Source: JAERML01 sp035687895 (GTDB taxonomy: Bacteria; Bacteroidota; Ignavibacteria; UBA10030; UBA6906). From it: a stretch of DNA of 25,701 nt. The DNA is taken from contig DASRUE010000173.1 of the NCBI GenBank assembly GCA_035687895.1, positions 1-25,701 on the forward strand. The letters are read 5' to 3'. Each line of letters begins with the position of its first letter. Within the stretch, counting starts at the first letter, position 1. The notes beneath the pieces are model-generated. The model was not told where the DNA came from. It did not search any database and saw nothing but the letters and a program-made list of their open reading frames with translations. This document shows positions 1-8,482 of this stretch, in pieces. Made by a program: the position numbers and the translations under genes.

Positions 1-2
1 TT

Positions 3-143
3 CACGAAGCCTCGTTCGAGGCGTTCATTGCGCAATTAGGTGTGATCGGGGTGTCGTATTCGGAACAAGAGATCGCTCCGGGCATTCGGGACGCAGTTGT
101 GCACGATCCTGACGGAATAACGGTCCGAGTTGCTGCCATCTGA
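3..143 (+). CDS. VOC (glyoxalase-fold) family protein, C-terminal fragment
   Basis: Only the last 46 residues lie in the window; the gene starts upstream of base 1. The frame ends with HDPDGITVRV just before the stop. This matches the usual final strand of vicinal-oxygen-chelate proteins (glyoxalase, bleomycin-resistance and dioxygenase relatives), which end in a D-P-[DA]-G-[NI]-x-[VI] segment. The preceding residues (EIAPGIRDAVVHDP) also fit the last beta-alpha unit of that fold. The substrate cannot be told from this tail, and the metal-binding residues of the first half are outside the window. Family assignment rests on one short motif. Confidence 0.6.
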   Translation, partial: HEASFEAFIAQLGVIGVSYSEQEIAPGIRDAVVHDPDGITVRVAAI

Positions 144-278
144 GTTCCACTTCAATTTTTCATCCCCATTTCATCCCGCAATTCCTCGCGTCTTGATGTT
201 TGCATGAAGAGTTGTTACTTTCCACCGTTCTTAGACGATAGTGGCGGAACAGCAGCCCTTTTCACCTGGCCTTTCTTC

Positions 279-656
279 ATGTGTACACTCTCCATGCTTC
301 CGCATACCTGGGCGATCTGCAGGTTCAACAACGATGCGACCATTCCCGCATGGGCCTACAACGGCCCGCTCTTCACAATCACAAGAACGGCTGAAGAACT
401 CTCCATCGTTACAGTTGACAAAAACGTTCCGGATGGAGTGAAGTGTGAGCGGGGGTGGCGATGTTTGAAGGTGCATGGCCCGTTCGAGCTTTCTGCAGTT
501 GGTGTAGTCGCGTCGCTCGCCGGTCCGTTGGCCGCGGAGGGAATCAGCATTTTCGTCATTTCTACCTTTGACACGGACTACGTGCTTCTGAAGCAACACG
601 ATGTTGCCCGTGCATTCGAGGTCTTGACTGCTGCAGGTCATTCAATATTGGATTAG
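279..656 (+). CDS. ACT domain-containing protein (COG3603-like)
   Basis: A small soluble protein of 125 residues if it starts at the ATG at 279, or 150 residues from an upstream in-frame ATG at 204. The 279 start is preferred because family members begin directly with a hydrophobic strand followed by a P-x-W segment. Here that is LSMLPHTWAICRF followed by IPAWA, and the extra 25 residues from 204 look like untranslated leader. The core (FTITRTAEELSIVTVDKNVP, then GPFELSAVGVVASLAGPLAAEGISIFVIST) is typical of the ACT_7 type of ligand-binding domain, with the G-V-V-A-S-L helix and the S-[TF]-x-x-D-Y-[VI]-L ending. ACT domains often bind amino acids, but this short family has no firmly known role. 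Neither start has a clear Shine-Dalgarno sequence. Confidence 0.75.
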   Translation: MCTLSMLPHTWAICRFNNDATIPAWAYNGPLFTITRTAEELSIVTVDKNVPDGVKCERGWRCLKVHGPFELSAVGVVASLAGPLAAEGISIFVISTFDTDYVLLKQHDVARAFEVLTAAGHSILD

Positions 657-706
657 GTATTCGCTCCAATGATACCGGTGAGTCAGATCTGAAACCAGTC
701 TCTTCA

Positions 707-1597
707 ATGGCTCCGGCCACGAAGAAGGCTTTTCGCTCGACACTCGTTGGTGTCCTTGCCAACGCGTTGCTTGCTGCGGTAAAAGCCATCGCTGGCGTGG
801 CGGGAAACTCGTATGCATTGATTGCCGACGCGATCGAGTCGACGTTTGATGTCATCAGTTCGCTCATCGTCCTTGGGGGGCTGAAGATTGCAACGACTCC
901 GCGGGACGCGAACCATCCATACGGTCACGGGAAAGCCGAGCCTCTTGCCGCATTGGTGGTGGCTATTGCACTTCTCACTGCGGCCGTGGCAATTGCTATC
1001 GAGAGCGTTCGGGAAATCGTGACGCCGCATCACGCGCCTGCGCCCTTCACGCTTCTTGTCCTGGTGCTTGTGGTATTGACCAAGGAATCTCTCTACCGGT
1101 TCGTGTTCCGGGTCGGCGTAGCGGCACAGAGTACCGCCGTAAAGACGGATGCATGGCACCATCGAAGTGATGCGATGACCTCTGCTGCAGCCTTCGTTGG
1201 TATCTCGATTGCCTTGATCGGCGGAAAGGGTTACGAGAGCGCAGATGATTGGGCGGCGCTTGTGGCCACTGGAGTGATCTGCTATAATGCCTACAAGCTG
1301 ATCGTTCCGGCGTTGGATGAAGTGATGGATGCCGCCCCGCCTCCCGACGTCGAGCAACGCGTGCGTGCAGTTGCTGAACAGGTTGCGGGCGTGACGGGCC
1401 TGGACAAATGTTTCGTCCGAAAGATGGGGCTGGACTATTACGTCGATCTTCACGTGGCGGTGAACGGATCGATCTCTGTCTGGGAGGGGCACGAGATTGC
1501 CCATAAGGTGAAAGACGCAATCCGCGGATCAAATCAACGGATCGTGGATGTGCTTGTGCATATCGAGCCGGTTGGAGAGCAGGTTCAAAACCATTAA
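707..1597 (+). CDS. Cation diffusion facilitator (CDF) family transporter
   Basis: A 296-residue inner-membrane divalent-cation/proton antiporter of the CDF family (substrates in the family include Zn, Fe, Mn, Co, Cd). About six hydrophobic segments lie in residues 10–205, followed by a cytoplasmic CDF C-terminal domain (about 212–290), so the length is normal. The segment HPYGHGKAE at 70–78 is a CDF hallmark in the loop after TM2. The TM5 metal site is present as H151-x-x-x-D155 in DAWHHRSDA. The TM2 half of the site reads E44-x-x-x-D48, with Glu where many members have His or Asp. C-terminal metal-site-like histidines occur near H249 and H262. The ATG at 707 lacks an obvious ribosome-binding site. 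The gene sits 50 nt after the ACT-domain gene and 20 nt before the RDD gene. The metal specificity cannot be deduced. Confidence 0.93.
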   Translation: MAPATKKAFRSTLVGVLANALLAAVKAIAGVAGNSYALIADAIESTFDVISSLIVLGGLKIATTPRDANHPYGHGKAEPLAALVVAIALLTAAVAIAIESVREIVTPHHAPAPFTLLVLVLVVLTKESLYRFVFRVGVAAQSTAVKTDAWHHRSDAMTSAAAFVGISIALIGGKGYESADDWAALVATGVICYNAYKLIVPALDEVMDAAPPPDVEQRVRAVAEQVAGVTGLDKCFVRKMGLDYYVDLHVAVNGSISVWEGHEIAHKVKDAIRGSNQRIVDVLVHIEPVGEQVQNH

Positions 1598-1617
1598 CCA
1601 CAATCAGGAGAAACGCA

Positions 1618-2073
1618 ATGAGTTACGCCGGTTTCTGGAAACGGTTTGTCGCATACGTAATCGATTCAATTCTTCTGGGGATTGTAGGGTTCGTGGTCTC
1701 GCTTCCGTTTCTGGGTCTGGTGGGTATCGGCGCCTTGACCGCGCATGATGAGCCTGAAGCCGCCGCCGGGGTTATAATTGCTGCCCTCGGAGCGTACCTG
1801 ATGGTCCTGGGGGCAATGGCTGTTGTCGGATGGCTGTACTACGCGCTGATGGAATCGTCGGGCACACAGGGAACACTGGGGAAGATGGCACTCGGCATCA
1901 AGGTCACGGACATGCAGGGGAACAAGATATCCTTTGCCCGCGCAAGTGGCCGGTACTTCGGAAAAATCCTGTCCTCCCTTATCCTGAATATCGGCTACAT
2001 CATCGCCGGGTTCACTCAGCAGAAGCAGGCGTTGCACGATATCATTGCCGGATGCCTTGTGGTCAACAAGTAA
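1618..2073 (+). CDS. RDD family membrane protein
   Basis: A 151-residue integral membrane protein. The N-terminus, YAGFWKRFVAYVIDSILL, carries the family's Arg and Asp (R9 and D16). A hydrophobic helix, a second hydrophobic stretch (about 48–77), the segment TLGKMALGIKVTD (about 86–98) and the closing QALHDIIAGCLVV are all standard for RDD proteins. The function is poorly defined; some RDD proteins have been linked to ion transport, but nothing here shows it. An AGGAG at 1606–1610 lies 7 nt ahead of the ATG, and the gap to the CDF gene is 20 nt. The DUF2339 gene follows after about 33 nt, so the three are probably cotranscribed. Confidence 0.9.
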   Translation: MSYAGFWKRFVAYVIDSILLGIVGFVVSLPFLGLVGIGALTAHDEPEAAAGVIIAALGAYLMVLGAMAVVGWLYYALMESSGTQGTLGKMALGIKVTDMQGNKISFARASGRYFGKILSSLILNIGYIIAGFTQQKQALHDIIAGCLVVNK

Positions 2074-2096
2074 CCTCACTCAATCCACCATGTCCC

Positions 2097-2104
2097 GGAG
2101 GTGA
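2097..2104 (+). promoter_or_regulatory. Shine-Dalgarno site deciding the DUF2339 start
   Basis: GGAGGTGA is a perfect anti-16S match. It lies 5 nt (counted from GGAGG) ahead of the ATG at 2107. A GTG at 2101 in the same frame overlaps the site itself, so the ATG at 2107 is the better start. Confidence 0.75.
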
Positions 2105-2106
2105 GC

Positions 2107-4455
2107 ATGCTGTATCTCGTCGTCTTGGTTCTGCTTATCCTGTTGTTGGTTTACGTCAGCAAGACATCGGTTCTTGCAAACAGGTTGGAAGAACTGGCCC
2201 GCGAACTGATTGCACATCGTGGACGCATCCAGGAACTTGAGGGGAGACTGACAACTCCCCCGTCTTCTCAACCGGCGTCTTTTCCGCCTTCCCGGTCATC
2301 ACCTGATGCAACTCTATCAGTTCCGATACCACCACCGGCACCAATCACTCAGCAGCCCATTCCTTCCCCAATCAAGGCCGAACCAGGTCCAGCATTAGCC
2401 CTTCCGCCACCAAAACCATCACGGACGCGGGAAGAGTGGGAGGCGCTCATCGGGGGGAAACTGCTGAACCGAATTGGCGCGCTGGCACTTATTATCGGCA
2501 TCGGGTTTTTCCTGAAGTATGCCTTCGACAATGACTGGATCACCGAGTCACTGCGCGTAACATTAGGTGGTATGGCCGGCTTTGGTCTGCTCCTCACTGC
2601 AGATCGCACGAAGAAGAAAGGATATGAAATCTTCAGCCAGGGTCTGGTGGGTGCCGGGCTTGCAGTGCTCTATCTCTCCGTGTATGCATCATTTAATTTC
2701 TACGCTCTCATTCCCCAGTCAGTGGCATTCATCCTCATGGGGGGAGTAACTGTCCTGACGTTCATCGAGGCGTTCAGGAACAACGCTCTTGCCGTTGCCA
2801 TTCTTGGTTGGGCGGGCGGTTTCATGACTCCATTCATGCTGAGTACGGGGGAAGCAAACGAAATCGGGTTGTTCACGTATATAGCGCTCCTTGATGCCGG
2901 CATTCTCGCCGTTGTTATCATGCGGGAGCGATGGGTCGTGCTGCATGCGCTGACTCTGGCGGCAACCTATGTAGTATACTTTGCCTGGAACGTCGAGTTC
3001 TATACACAGAATGACTTGCTTGTCACCGTGTACTGCTTGACCGTGTTCTGGATTCTTTTCCATGCGTTGGACGTGGTGCGGATTTTCAAACCTGCTATTA
3101 CGTGGGGAGAGTTGCGGGAACTACTATCGGTTGCAAACATTCTCTTCTTTTACCCATCCCTCTATGCTATTGTCAACCCGGACCACCAAGAAGCGATGGC
3201 GTGGGCGACCCTTGTGATTGGCCTGGTCTACTTCCTCACAGCGCAGCTTGTACGTGCGAAAGGGAGGGATGGGGAGTTCGCCGTTTCCCGGTCAACCCTC
3301 ACTGCAATTGTACTCCTGGTGATTGCAACTGCTATTCAATTTTCCGGATTCACAACAGTTGCCTGTTGGTCGGTGGAAGCTGTTGTGCTTGCCTGGTGCG
3401 GCATGCGATGGAAGATGAAGTATGTGTGGTTGAGTGCTGCCGGCCTTCTCCTTGTCGCGGGAATCAAACTCATGTTCACTCCTGAGGCATTTGGATATGA
3501 GCCGGTGTTCGATGGCGGGGTCCTGCTCAACCAGCGTGCATATACTTATCTTATTCTTGCAGCTGCGGCGTGGATTGCTGCATTTCTTCTTTCAGACGGC
3601 AGCGAACGCCTCCGCCATATTGTGTCCACGAGTCTCTATTACCTGAGTTGCATACTCCTTTTTGCGCTCATCACTATTGAAGCCGTTGCCTACTACGATG
3701 TCCAAATGATGGGCGTGCCCGGGCCGGATCGCGTTCGTCTTGAATTCACCCAGCTTATATCCCTTGGCGTTCTCTGGATGTTGTCTGCGTTGGTGCTTCT
3801 CTGGGTCGGGCGATGGAAGCCAATTCTTCCGGTTGTCTACTCCTCTCTGGCCATGTTGACTTGCGGTGTGCTCATGGGAGGGATGAGGGGGATCGCATAT
3901 GCGCCCGTGGAGGAATTTACTTTCATACTCAATATTAGATTCGGAGCCATAGTGGCAATACTCGCGGGAATGGGAGTTGCCACAGTGCTGCTTCGATCAG
4001 GTTCGCATCTCGGGGATTGGATTCCGGACGTGGTTGGGGTCATCCAGGTTGGATTTGTCCTTCTCCTTCTTGCGCTTCTGACCGGAGAGACGAGGGACAT
4101 CTTTGAGAAAGAACTTGCTTTGCTCCCGCAAGGTGGCACATCGGCAGAACGTTCACGTCTGTCGGACCTTCAACAACTTTCTCTTTCAGGGGTGTGGCTT
4201 GTTTATTCGATTGGTCTCATGGGAGTCGGTATCTGGAAACGCCGGCGCGGGCTTCGTTTGATCTCGATTGTCCTTTTTGGTTTCACCATCCTGAAGATCT
4301 TTATTTATGATCTCTCGTTCCTCGATACCCTGTACCGGATTTTCTCGTTCATTGGACTGGGATTGATCCTGCTGTCAGTTTCGTATCTCTATCAGCGGTA
4401 CAAGGGGATCATTCTTGAGCACCCGCCAGGAACGTCATCGAAACCGGAAGCGTGA
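2107..4455 (+). CDS. DUF2339 domain-containing polytopic membrane protein
   Basis: A 782-residue protein. It has an N-terminal membrane anchor (MLYLVVLVLLILLLVYV) and a short charged, probably coiled region (about 20–50). A proline-rich linker (about 55–105) leads to EEWEALIGGKLLNRIGALALIIGIGFFLKYAFDN-type sequence, the signature of DUF2339 (PF10101). The rest is an almost unbroken series of roughly 20 or more hydrophobic segments to the C-terminus. This architecture and length are normal for the family, which is uncharacterised. The start is set by the GGAGGTGA at 2097–2104. Its stop overlaps the GTG of the kinase gene by 4 nt, which may indicate translational coupling. No enzymatic motif is visible. 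Confidence 0.9.
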   Translation: MLYLVVLVLLILLLVYVSKTSVLANRLEELARELIAHRGRIQELEGRLTTPPSSQPASFPPSRSSPDATLSVPIPPPAPITQQPIPSPIKAEPGPALALPPPKPSRTREEWEALIGGKLLNRIGALALIIGIGFFLKYAFDNDWITESLRVTLGGMAGFGLLLTADRTKKKGYEIFSQGLVGAGLAVLYLSVYASFNFYALIPQSVAFILMGGVTVLTFIEAFRNNALAVAILGWAGGFMTPFMLSTGEANEIGLFTYIALLDAGILAVVIMRERWVVLHALTLAATYVVYFAWNVEFYTQNDLLVTVYCLTVFWILFHALDVVRIFKPAITWGELRELLSVANILFFYPSLYAIVNPDHQEAMAWATLVIGLVYFLTAQLVRAKGRDGEFAVSRSTLTAIVLLVIATAIQFSGFTTVACWSVEAVVLAWCGMRWKMKYVWLSAAGLLLVAGIKLMFTPEAFGYEPVFDGGVLLNQRAYTYLILAAAAWIAAFLLSDGSERLRHIVSTSLYYLSCILLFALITIEAVAYYDVQMMGVPGPDRVRLEFTQLISLGVLWMLSALVLLWVGRWKPILPVVYSSLAMLTCGVLMGGMRGIAYAPVEEFTFILNIRFGAIVAILAGMGVATVLLRSGSHLGDWIPDVVGVIQVGFVLLLLALLTGETRDIFEKELALLPQGGTSAERSRLSDLQQLSLSGVWLVYSIGLMGVGIWKRRRGLRLISIVLFGFTILKIFIYDLSFLDTLYRIFSFIGLGLILLSVSYLYQRYKGIILEHPPGTSSKPEA

Positions 4456-7400
4456 TCTTTCGGGCTTTCATGGTGAGGATCTTCCTTGTGGTATCTCGCT
4501 TTCATGGTTGCTTTCCGAGAGAGAGCTACTCCCTTGGTCGTGCCACTTCCTCAATCCTCTTTTCCTTATTCTGTTTCGCGAGCTTCTTCCCGGCTCTCCT
4601 TGCACAGCAGATGGAGATGGAGTTTCGGCGTCTCTCACTCAAAGAGGGACTCTCTCAATCCGTCGTCAATGCCATAGCCCGTGATAACCAGGGCTATATG
4701 TGGTTTGGCACGCAGGATGGTCTGAACCGCTACGACGGCTATGCGTTCAAGGTTTACCGGCATGATCTCGCAGATTCAACCTCCCTTCCCGACAACTTCA
4801 TCTGGAGACTTCTGCATAGCCGCAAGGGCGAGCTATGGATCGGTACGTTCAAAGGCGGATTGGGCCGATACAACCCGGCATCTGATAATTTCGCCTCCTA
4901 CCGAAACGATCCCGAGAACTCCTCCAGTCTGAGCAACAACAACGTCACTGCCGTTTATGAAGATCCACATGGTGCACTCTGGGTCGGTACCTGGTTCGGA
5001 GGGTTAAACCGGTTCGACCCTTCAGATTCCGGAGCGGCACACTTCACTCACTATCGATACAATCCCGGGGACTCAAACAGCTTGAGCGATGATCGGGTTT
5101 CGGTAGTCATCGAGGATGTGCAGGGCGATCTGTGGGTTGGGACATGGAATGGCCTGAACAAGTTCGACCGACGTACAGGCCGCTTTACGCGATATCTGCA
5201 CAAGAATGGTGATCCGCACAGCCTGAGCAGTAACATGATCTGGTCGATGTGTGAAGACAAGACCGGAGACTTATGGATTGCCACCTGGGGCGGAGGATTG
5301 AGTCGCTACGACCGATCAACCAACAGCTTCAAGAACTACAAGCACGACCCACAAAAGCAGACAAGCTTGAGTGGGGACCTCTTGCGCTGCGTGTATTTCG
5401 ACAGCAAAGGAGTTCTATGGGTCGGGACGTATGATGCGGGCCTGAATCGTTTCGATGGTGAACGAGAGGCTTTCATCAGATATGGAAATGATCCGAACAA
5501 TCCGCAGAGTTTGCCACAGGATGAGGTTCAATCCATCTTCGAAGACAATACCAGCGCGATGTGGGTCGGCACAGGTTACGGGATAGCAACCTATGACCCC
5601 AAGAGGGAAAAGTTCCAAACCTATAGGCACCATGCTGGCATGCCTGGAACGCTCACGCATCAACGCATTCAGTCACTCCATGCAGACCGCTCTGGCGGAC
5701 TGTGGATTGGGACGTTTGGCGGAGGGCTGAACTACCGATCCCGGGGATCTGAGAAGTTTGTCCAGTATCGGCACAAGCCGGAAGACCCGCGATCAATCAG
5801 CAGCGACGTTATCATGTGTGTGTACGAGCAGAGCACTGGCGATATCTGGGTCGGTTCGCGTGGTGGAGGACTGGATCGGCTGGATCGAAGGACCGGGAGG
5901 TCTACACACTTCAGAAATGACCCAGGCGACCCCCGCAGCCTCTCGTCAGATGCAGTAGAGATCATCTATGAAACGCAGGACGGAAACTTGTGGATTGGTA
6001 CCAGTGGTGGTGGGCTGGAGCGCTTTGATATGCAGAAGCGACAATTCATTCACTACCGATTTGACCCGGCGGACACAACCTCGCTGAGCGGCAATACCGT
6101 CTGGTCGTTATTCGAAGACAGCAGGGGCAGCTTGTGGGTCGGAACGTGGGGCGCCGATCTGAACCGCTTGGATCAAGGCCGGAACACGTTCATCCGGTAT
6201 CGGCACAGGCCTCATGACCCCACAACAATTGGTGGCAATACCATCCAGTGTGCAGGAGAGGATCAGCAGGGCAATCTGTGGTTCGGGACCTCGGACGGTC
6301 TCAGCCGCTATGACTACGCAACCGATCGGTTCACCAGATACACAGAGAAGGATGGACTGCCCAACAACTCCGTCAACGGTATACTGGTGGATCGGAACAA
6401 CAACATCTGGCTCAGCACGAACAGAGGTCTCTCACGATTCGATCCTCGCAAAGGAACATTCAAGAACTTCGACGCGTCGGACGGCTTGCAGGGGGACGAG
6501 TTTAATCAAGGCGCTTTCACCAGAGGCCCAAACGGCACTCTGTACTTCGGAGGCAATAGCGGAATCAATGCTTTCGACCCGGACAGCATACGGGATAACC
6601 TGTTCGTTCCGCCGATCGTGATTACCAGGTTCAAGGTATTCGAGGAATTGAGGTCTTTCACTCAATCGGGAAGTAACCACATTACCCTGTCATATGAGGA
6701 GAGTTTCTTCTCATTCGAATACGCAGCGCTCGACTTCACGGCCCCCGAAAAGAATCAGTATGCATACAAGCTTGATGGACTTGACAAGGACTGGGTGTAC
6801 GCAGGCACGAGACGATACGCCAGCTACACGCATGTGGATCCGGGTGACTACGCCTTTCATGTGAAAGGAACGAACAACGATGGCGTATGGAACGAGCAAG
6901 GCGCCATGGTGTATGTTACCATCATTCCACCCTACTGGAGAACGTGGTGGTTCAGGGTGCTCGTGGTTGCGGTGCTTGCCGGCATCCTGTTCGCACTTTT
7001 CCGGTACCGGCTCAACAAGCTGCTGGAAATTGAACGCACGCGCAACCGCATCGCCCGCGACTTGCACGATGAAGTCAGTGCCACGCTCAGCGGTATCAAC
7101 TACTTTGCCCAGGCAATCTCCAGTGACACGGGCAATGCAGTCACGCCAGTATCGCAGAAATTCCTCGCCTTGATTCACGAAAGCACAACTGAAGTACAGG
7201 AGTCGATGAGCGATATCATCTGGTCCATCAACCCGGAGAATGACGATTGGGAACGCGTGCTGGCAAAATTCCGACGCTACGCATCTGATCTGTTTGACAG
7301 CAAAGGCATACGGTACGTCATCGAGATGTCTGCAACGGTTCCTTCCATCCCTCTGAGCATGGAACGCCGACGCCACATCTGGCTTATCTACAAGGAGATG

Positions 7401-7640
7401 GTGACAAACGTTGCAAAACACTCGTCCTGTTCCGAAGCCAGCGTCACCATCACGATGGATCAGGACAAGCGCATACGCCTCGTTGTCGCTGATAACGGCA
7501 GAGGCTTTGATCCGAAGACACCGACAGAACGTAATGGCAACAAGAATATTCGCACAAGGGCATTAGCAATGAGGGCGTCCGTCCACCTGCAGACTGCCCA
7601 TGGGAAAGGGACTCGCTGGGAGCTAAACTTCAGCCTATAG
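4452..7640 (+). CDS. Two-component sensor histidine kinase with 14-repeat propeller and Y_Y_Y domain (system 1)
   Basis: A 1062-residue sensor, numbered from the GTG at 4452. A signal-peptide-like hydrophobic stretch ends LLAQQ near residue 52. Fourteen Reg_prop repeats of the LWVGT-xxGGLNRFD type follow (first near 83, last near 698), forming two predicted seven-bladed propellers. A Y_Y_Y domain spans about 750–825, and one membrane helix about 830–850. The HisKA_3 dimerisation/phosphotransfer segment is RNRIARDLHDEVSATLSGI, with the phosphoacceptor probably H872. A HATPase_c domain has its N-box Asn at N986 and G1 box DNGRGFD at 1014–1020. The G2 box is unusual: R-N-G-N where G-x-G-L is expected (1027–1030). 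No receiver or HTH domain is fused, and the regulator is the next gene. The start is uncertain: the GTG overlaps the DUF2339 stop, an ATG occurs at 4470, and a GTG at 4488 has GGTGAGG 9 nt upstream. Known relatives (the Bacteroides HTCS sensors) bind glycans; the ligand here is unknown. Confidence 0.93.
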   Translation: MIFRAFMVRIFLVVSRFHGCFPRESYSLGRATSSILFSLFCFASFFPALLAQQMEMEFRRLSLKEGLSQSVVNAIARDNQGYMWFGTQDGLNRYDGYAFKVYRHDLADSTSLPDNFIWRLLHSRKGELWIGTFKGGLGRYNPASDNFASYRNDPENSSSLSNNNVTAVYEDPHGALWVGTWFGGLNRFDPSDSGAAHFTHYRYNPGDSNSLSDDRVSVVIEDVQGDLWVGTWNGLNKFDRRTGRFTRYLHKNGDPHSLSSNMIWSMCEDKTGDLWIATWGGGLSRYDRSTNSFKNYKHDPQKQTSLSGDLLRCVYFDSKGVLWVGTYDAGLNRFDGEREAFIRYGNDPNNPQSLPQDEVQSIFEDNTSAMWVGTGYGIATYDPKREKFQTYRHHAGMPGTLTHQRIQSLHADRSGGLWIGTFGGGLNYRSRGSEKFVQYRHKPEDPRSISSDVIMCVYEQSTGDIWVGSRGGGLDRLDRRTGRSTHFRNDPGDPRSLSSDAVEIIYETQDGNLWIGTSGGGLERFDMQKRQFIHYRFDPADTTSLSGNTVWSLFEDSRGSLWVGTWGADLNRLDQGRNTFIRYRHRPHDPTTIGGNTIQCAGEDQQGNLWFGTSDGLSRYDYATDRFTRYTEKDGLPNNSVNGILVDRNNNIWLSTNRGLSRFDPRKGTFKNFDASDGLQGDEFNQGAFTRGPNGTLYFGGNSGINAFDPDSIRDNLFVPPIVITRFKVFEELRSFTQSGSNHITLSYEESFFSFEYAALDFTAPEKNQYAYKLDGLDKDWVYAGTRRYASYTHVDPGDYAFHVKGTNNDGVWNEQGAMVYVTIIPPYWRTWWFRVLVVAVLAGILFALFRYRLNKLLEIERTRNRIARDLHDEVSATLSGINYFAQAISSDTGNAVTPVSQKFLALIHESTTEVQESMSDIIWSINPENDDWERVLAKFRRYASDLFDSKGIRYVIEMSATVPSIPLSMERRRHIWLIYKEMVTNVAKHSSCSEASVTITMDQDKRIRLVVADNGRGFDPKTPTERNGNKNIRTRALAMRASVHLQTAHGKGTRWELNFSL

Positions 7641-7646
7641 TCCACA

Positions 7647-7664
7647 ACCGCATGAGTATGCGGT
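7647..7664 (+). promoter_or_regulatory. Perfect 7-4-7 palindrome between kinase and regulator genes
   Basis: ACCGCAT, four bases (GAGT), then ATGCGGT. It lies in the 30-nt gap between the kinase stop and the regulator start. It could be a small hairpin or a binding site for a dimeric regulator. NarL-type regulators use paired heptamers, though usually with 2-nt spacing. A function is not shown. Confidence 0.35.
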
Positions 7665-7670
7665 GCACGC

Positions 7671-8372
7671 ATGAACGGTTCTGAGTACCATTGTTCCGAT
7701 GACATGACCGACAAAACTGGAGAACATATCAACGTCTCGATAGTTGAGGATAACCGTTTCATCCGCGCCGGATGGGAGGCGGCACTGCGCTCGGTTTCCG
7801 AGTTCGAAGTACTGGGATCGTATGGAAGCTGCGAGGAAGCACTTCAGAATCCGACGTTGGATGACTCCGACGTAGTGCTCATGGACATCGGGTTGCCGGG
7901 TATATCGGGAATTGAAGGGGTGCGACAGATCAAGCAACGTCGACCCACCATTGCAATCGTCATGTGCACGGTATTCGACGACGACCAGAACGTGTTCGAC
8001 GCAATCTGTGCAGGAGCCGCAGGCTATCTACTGAAGAAAACCCCGCCAGATGAACTCATCAACGCGATCAAGGACGCAGCAACCGGCGGCTCGCCGATGA
8101 CACCCAATATTGCGCGCAAGGTGATAGCCTCGTTTCAGAAGCCTGCTGCGAGAGCCTCCGCACAAGCAGATGCGCTCACAGACCGTGAGCGGGAGGTGCT
8201 TGAACAAATGGCTCAGGGAAAATCCTACGCAGCAATAGCGAAAGACCTTTTTCTCTCGGTGGATGGCATCCGCTACCACATCCGCCACATCTACGAGAAG
8301 CTTCAAGTACACTCCCGCGCCGAGGCGGTTTCCCTTGGCCTGAAAAGCCGCATCATCCATCCGCCGCGATAA
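7671..8372 (+). CDS. NarL/LuxR-family response regulator (system 1)
   Basis: A 233-residue regulator made of an N-terminal receiver domain and a C-terminal LuxR-type helix-turn-helix. The receiver runs from about 20 to 135. It has the acidic pair E26/D27, the phosphoacceptor D72 in LMDIGLPG, switch residue T100, and the conserved Lys in GYLLKK (K122). The HTH (about 168–222) contains LTDREREVLEQMAQGKSYAAIA and the recognition helix SVDGIRYHIRHIYEKLQVHSR in pieces typical of NarL/FixJ. An in-frame ATG at 7704 (MTDKTGEHINVSIVEDN) gives a more usual N-terminus of 222 residues; neither start has a clear ribosome-binding site. It begins 30 nt after the kinase and is almost certainly its partner. 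It closely resembles the regulator at 16800, for example in the DIGLPG…SG.EGV and GGSPM/GGAPM segments. Confidence 0.95.
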   Translation: MNGSEYHCSDDMTDKTGEHINVSIVEDNRFIRAGWEAALRSVSEFEVLGSYGSCEEALQNPTLDDSDVVLMDIGLPGISGIEGVRQIKQRRPTIAIVMCTVFDDDQNVFDAICAGAAGYLLKKTPPDELINAIKDAATGGSPMTPNIARKVIASFQKPAARASAQADALTDREREVLEQMAQGKSYAAIAKDLFLSVDGIRYHIRHIYEKLQVHSRAEAVSLGLKSRIIHPPR

Positions 8373-8396
8373 TCAGCCCCTCACCTTTGCAACTAA

Positions 8397-8421
8397 AACC
8401 GCATATGCAGGTAGTGCGGTT
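8397..8421 (+). repeat. Inverted repeat between regulator 1 and the SBBP-repeat gene
   Basis: AACCGCA, 11 bases, then TGCGGTT, about 25 nt downstream of the regulator stop and 62 nt upstream of the next start. The arms share the ACCGCA core with the palindrome at 7647–7664. There is no T-run after it, so an intrinsic terminator is unlikely; an operator or a weak hairpin is possible. Confidence 0.35.
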
Positions 8422-8482
8422 GTACTCGAATTCCCGCATCATTCCTGAGCAAAGATTTCAAACATTCCTTGTGGAGGGCACA

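Noticed and set aside
704..1504. A 266-residue minus-strand open frame
   Set aside because: It is opposite the clearly identified CDF transporter, is rich in Arg, His and Ser in a non-protein-like way, and shows no domain.
4680..6600. Regular DNA-level repetition suggestive of a repeat array
   Set aside because: The repetition comes from the 14 protein propeller blades, with diverged sequence and no identical direct repeats or spacers. It is not a CRISPR array.
6711..7421. A 236-residue minus-strand open frame
   Set aside because: It mirrors the Y_Y_Y and HisKA_3 coding region of kinase 1 and has no independent support.
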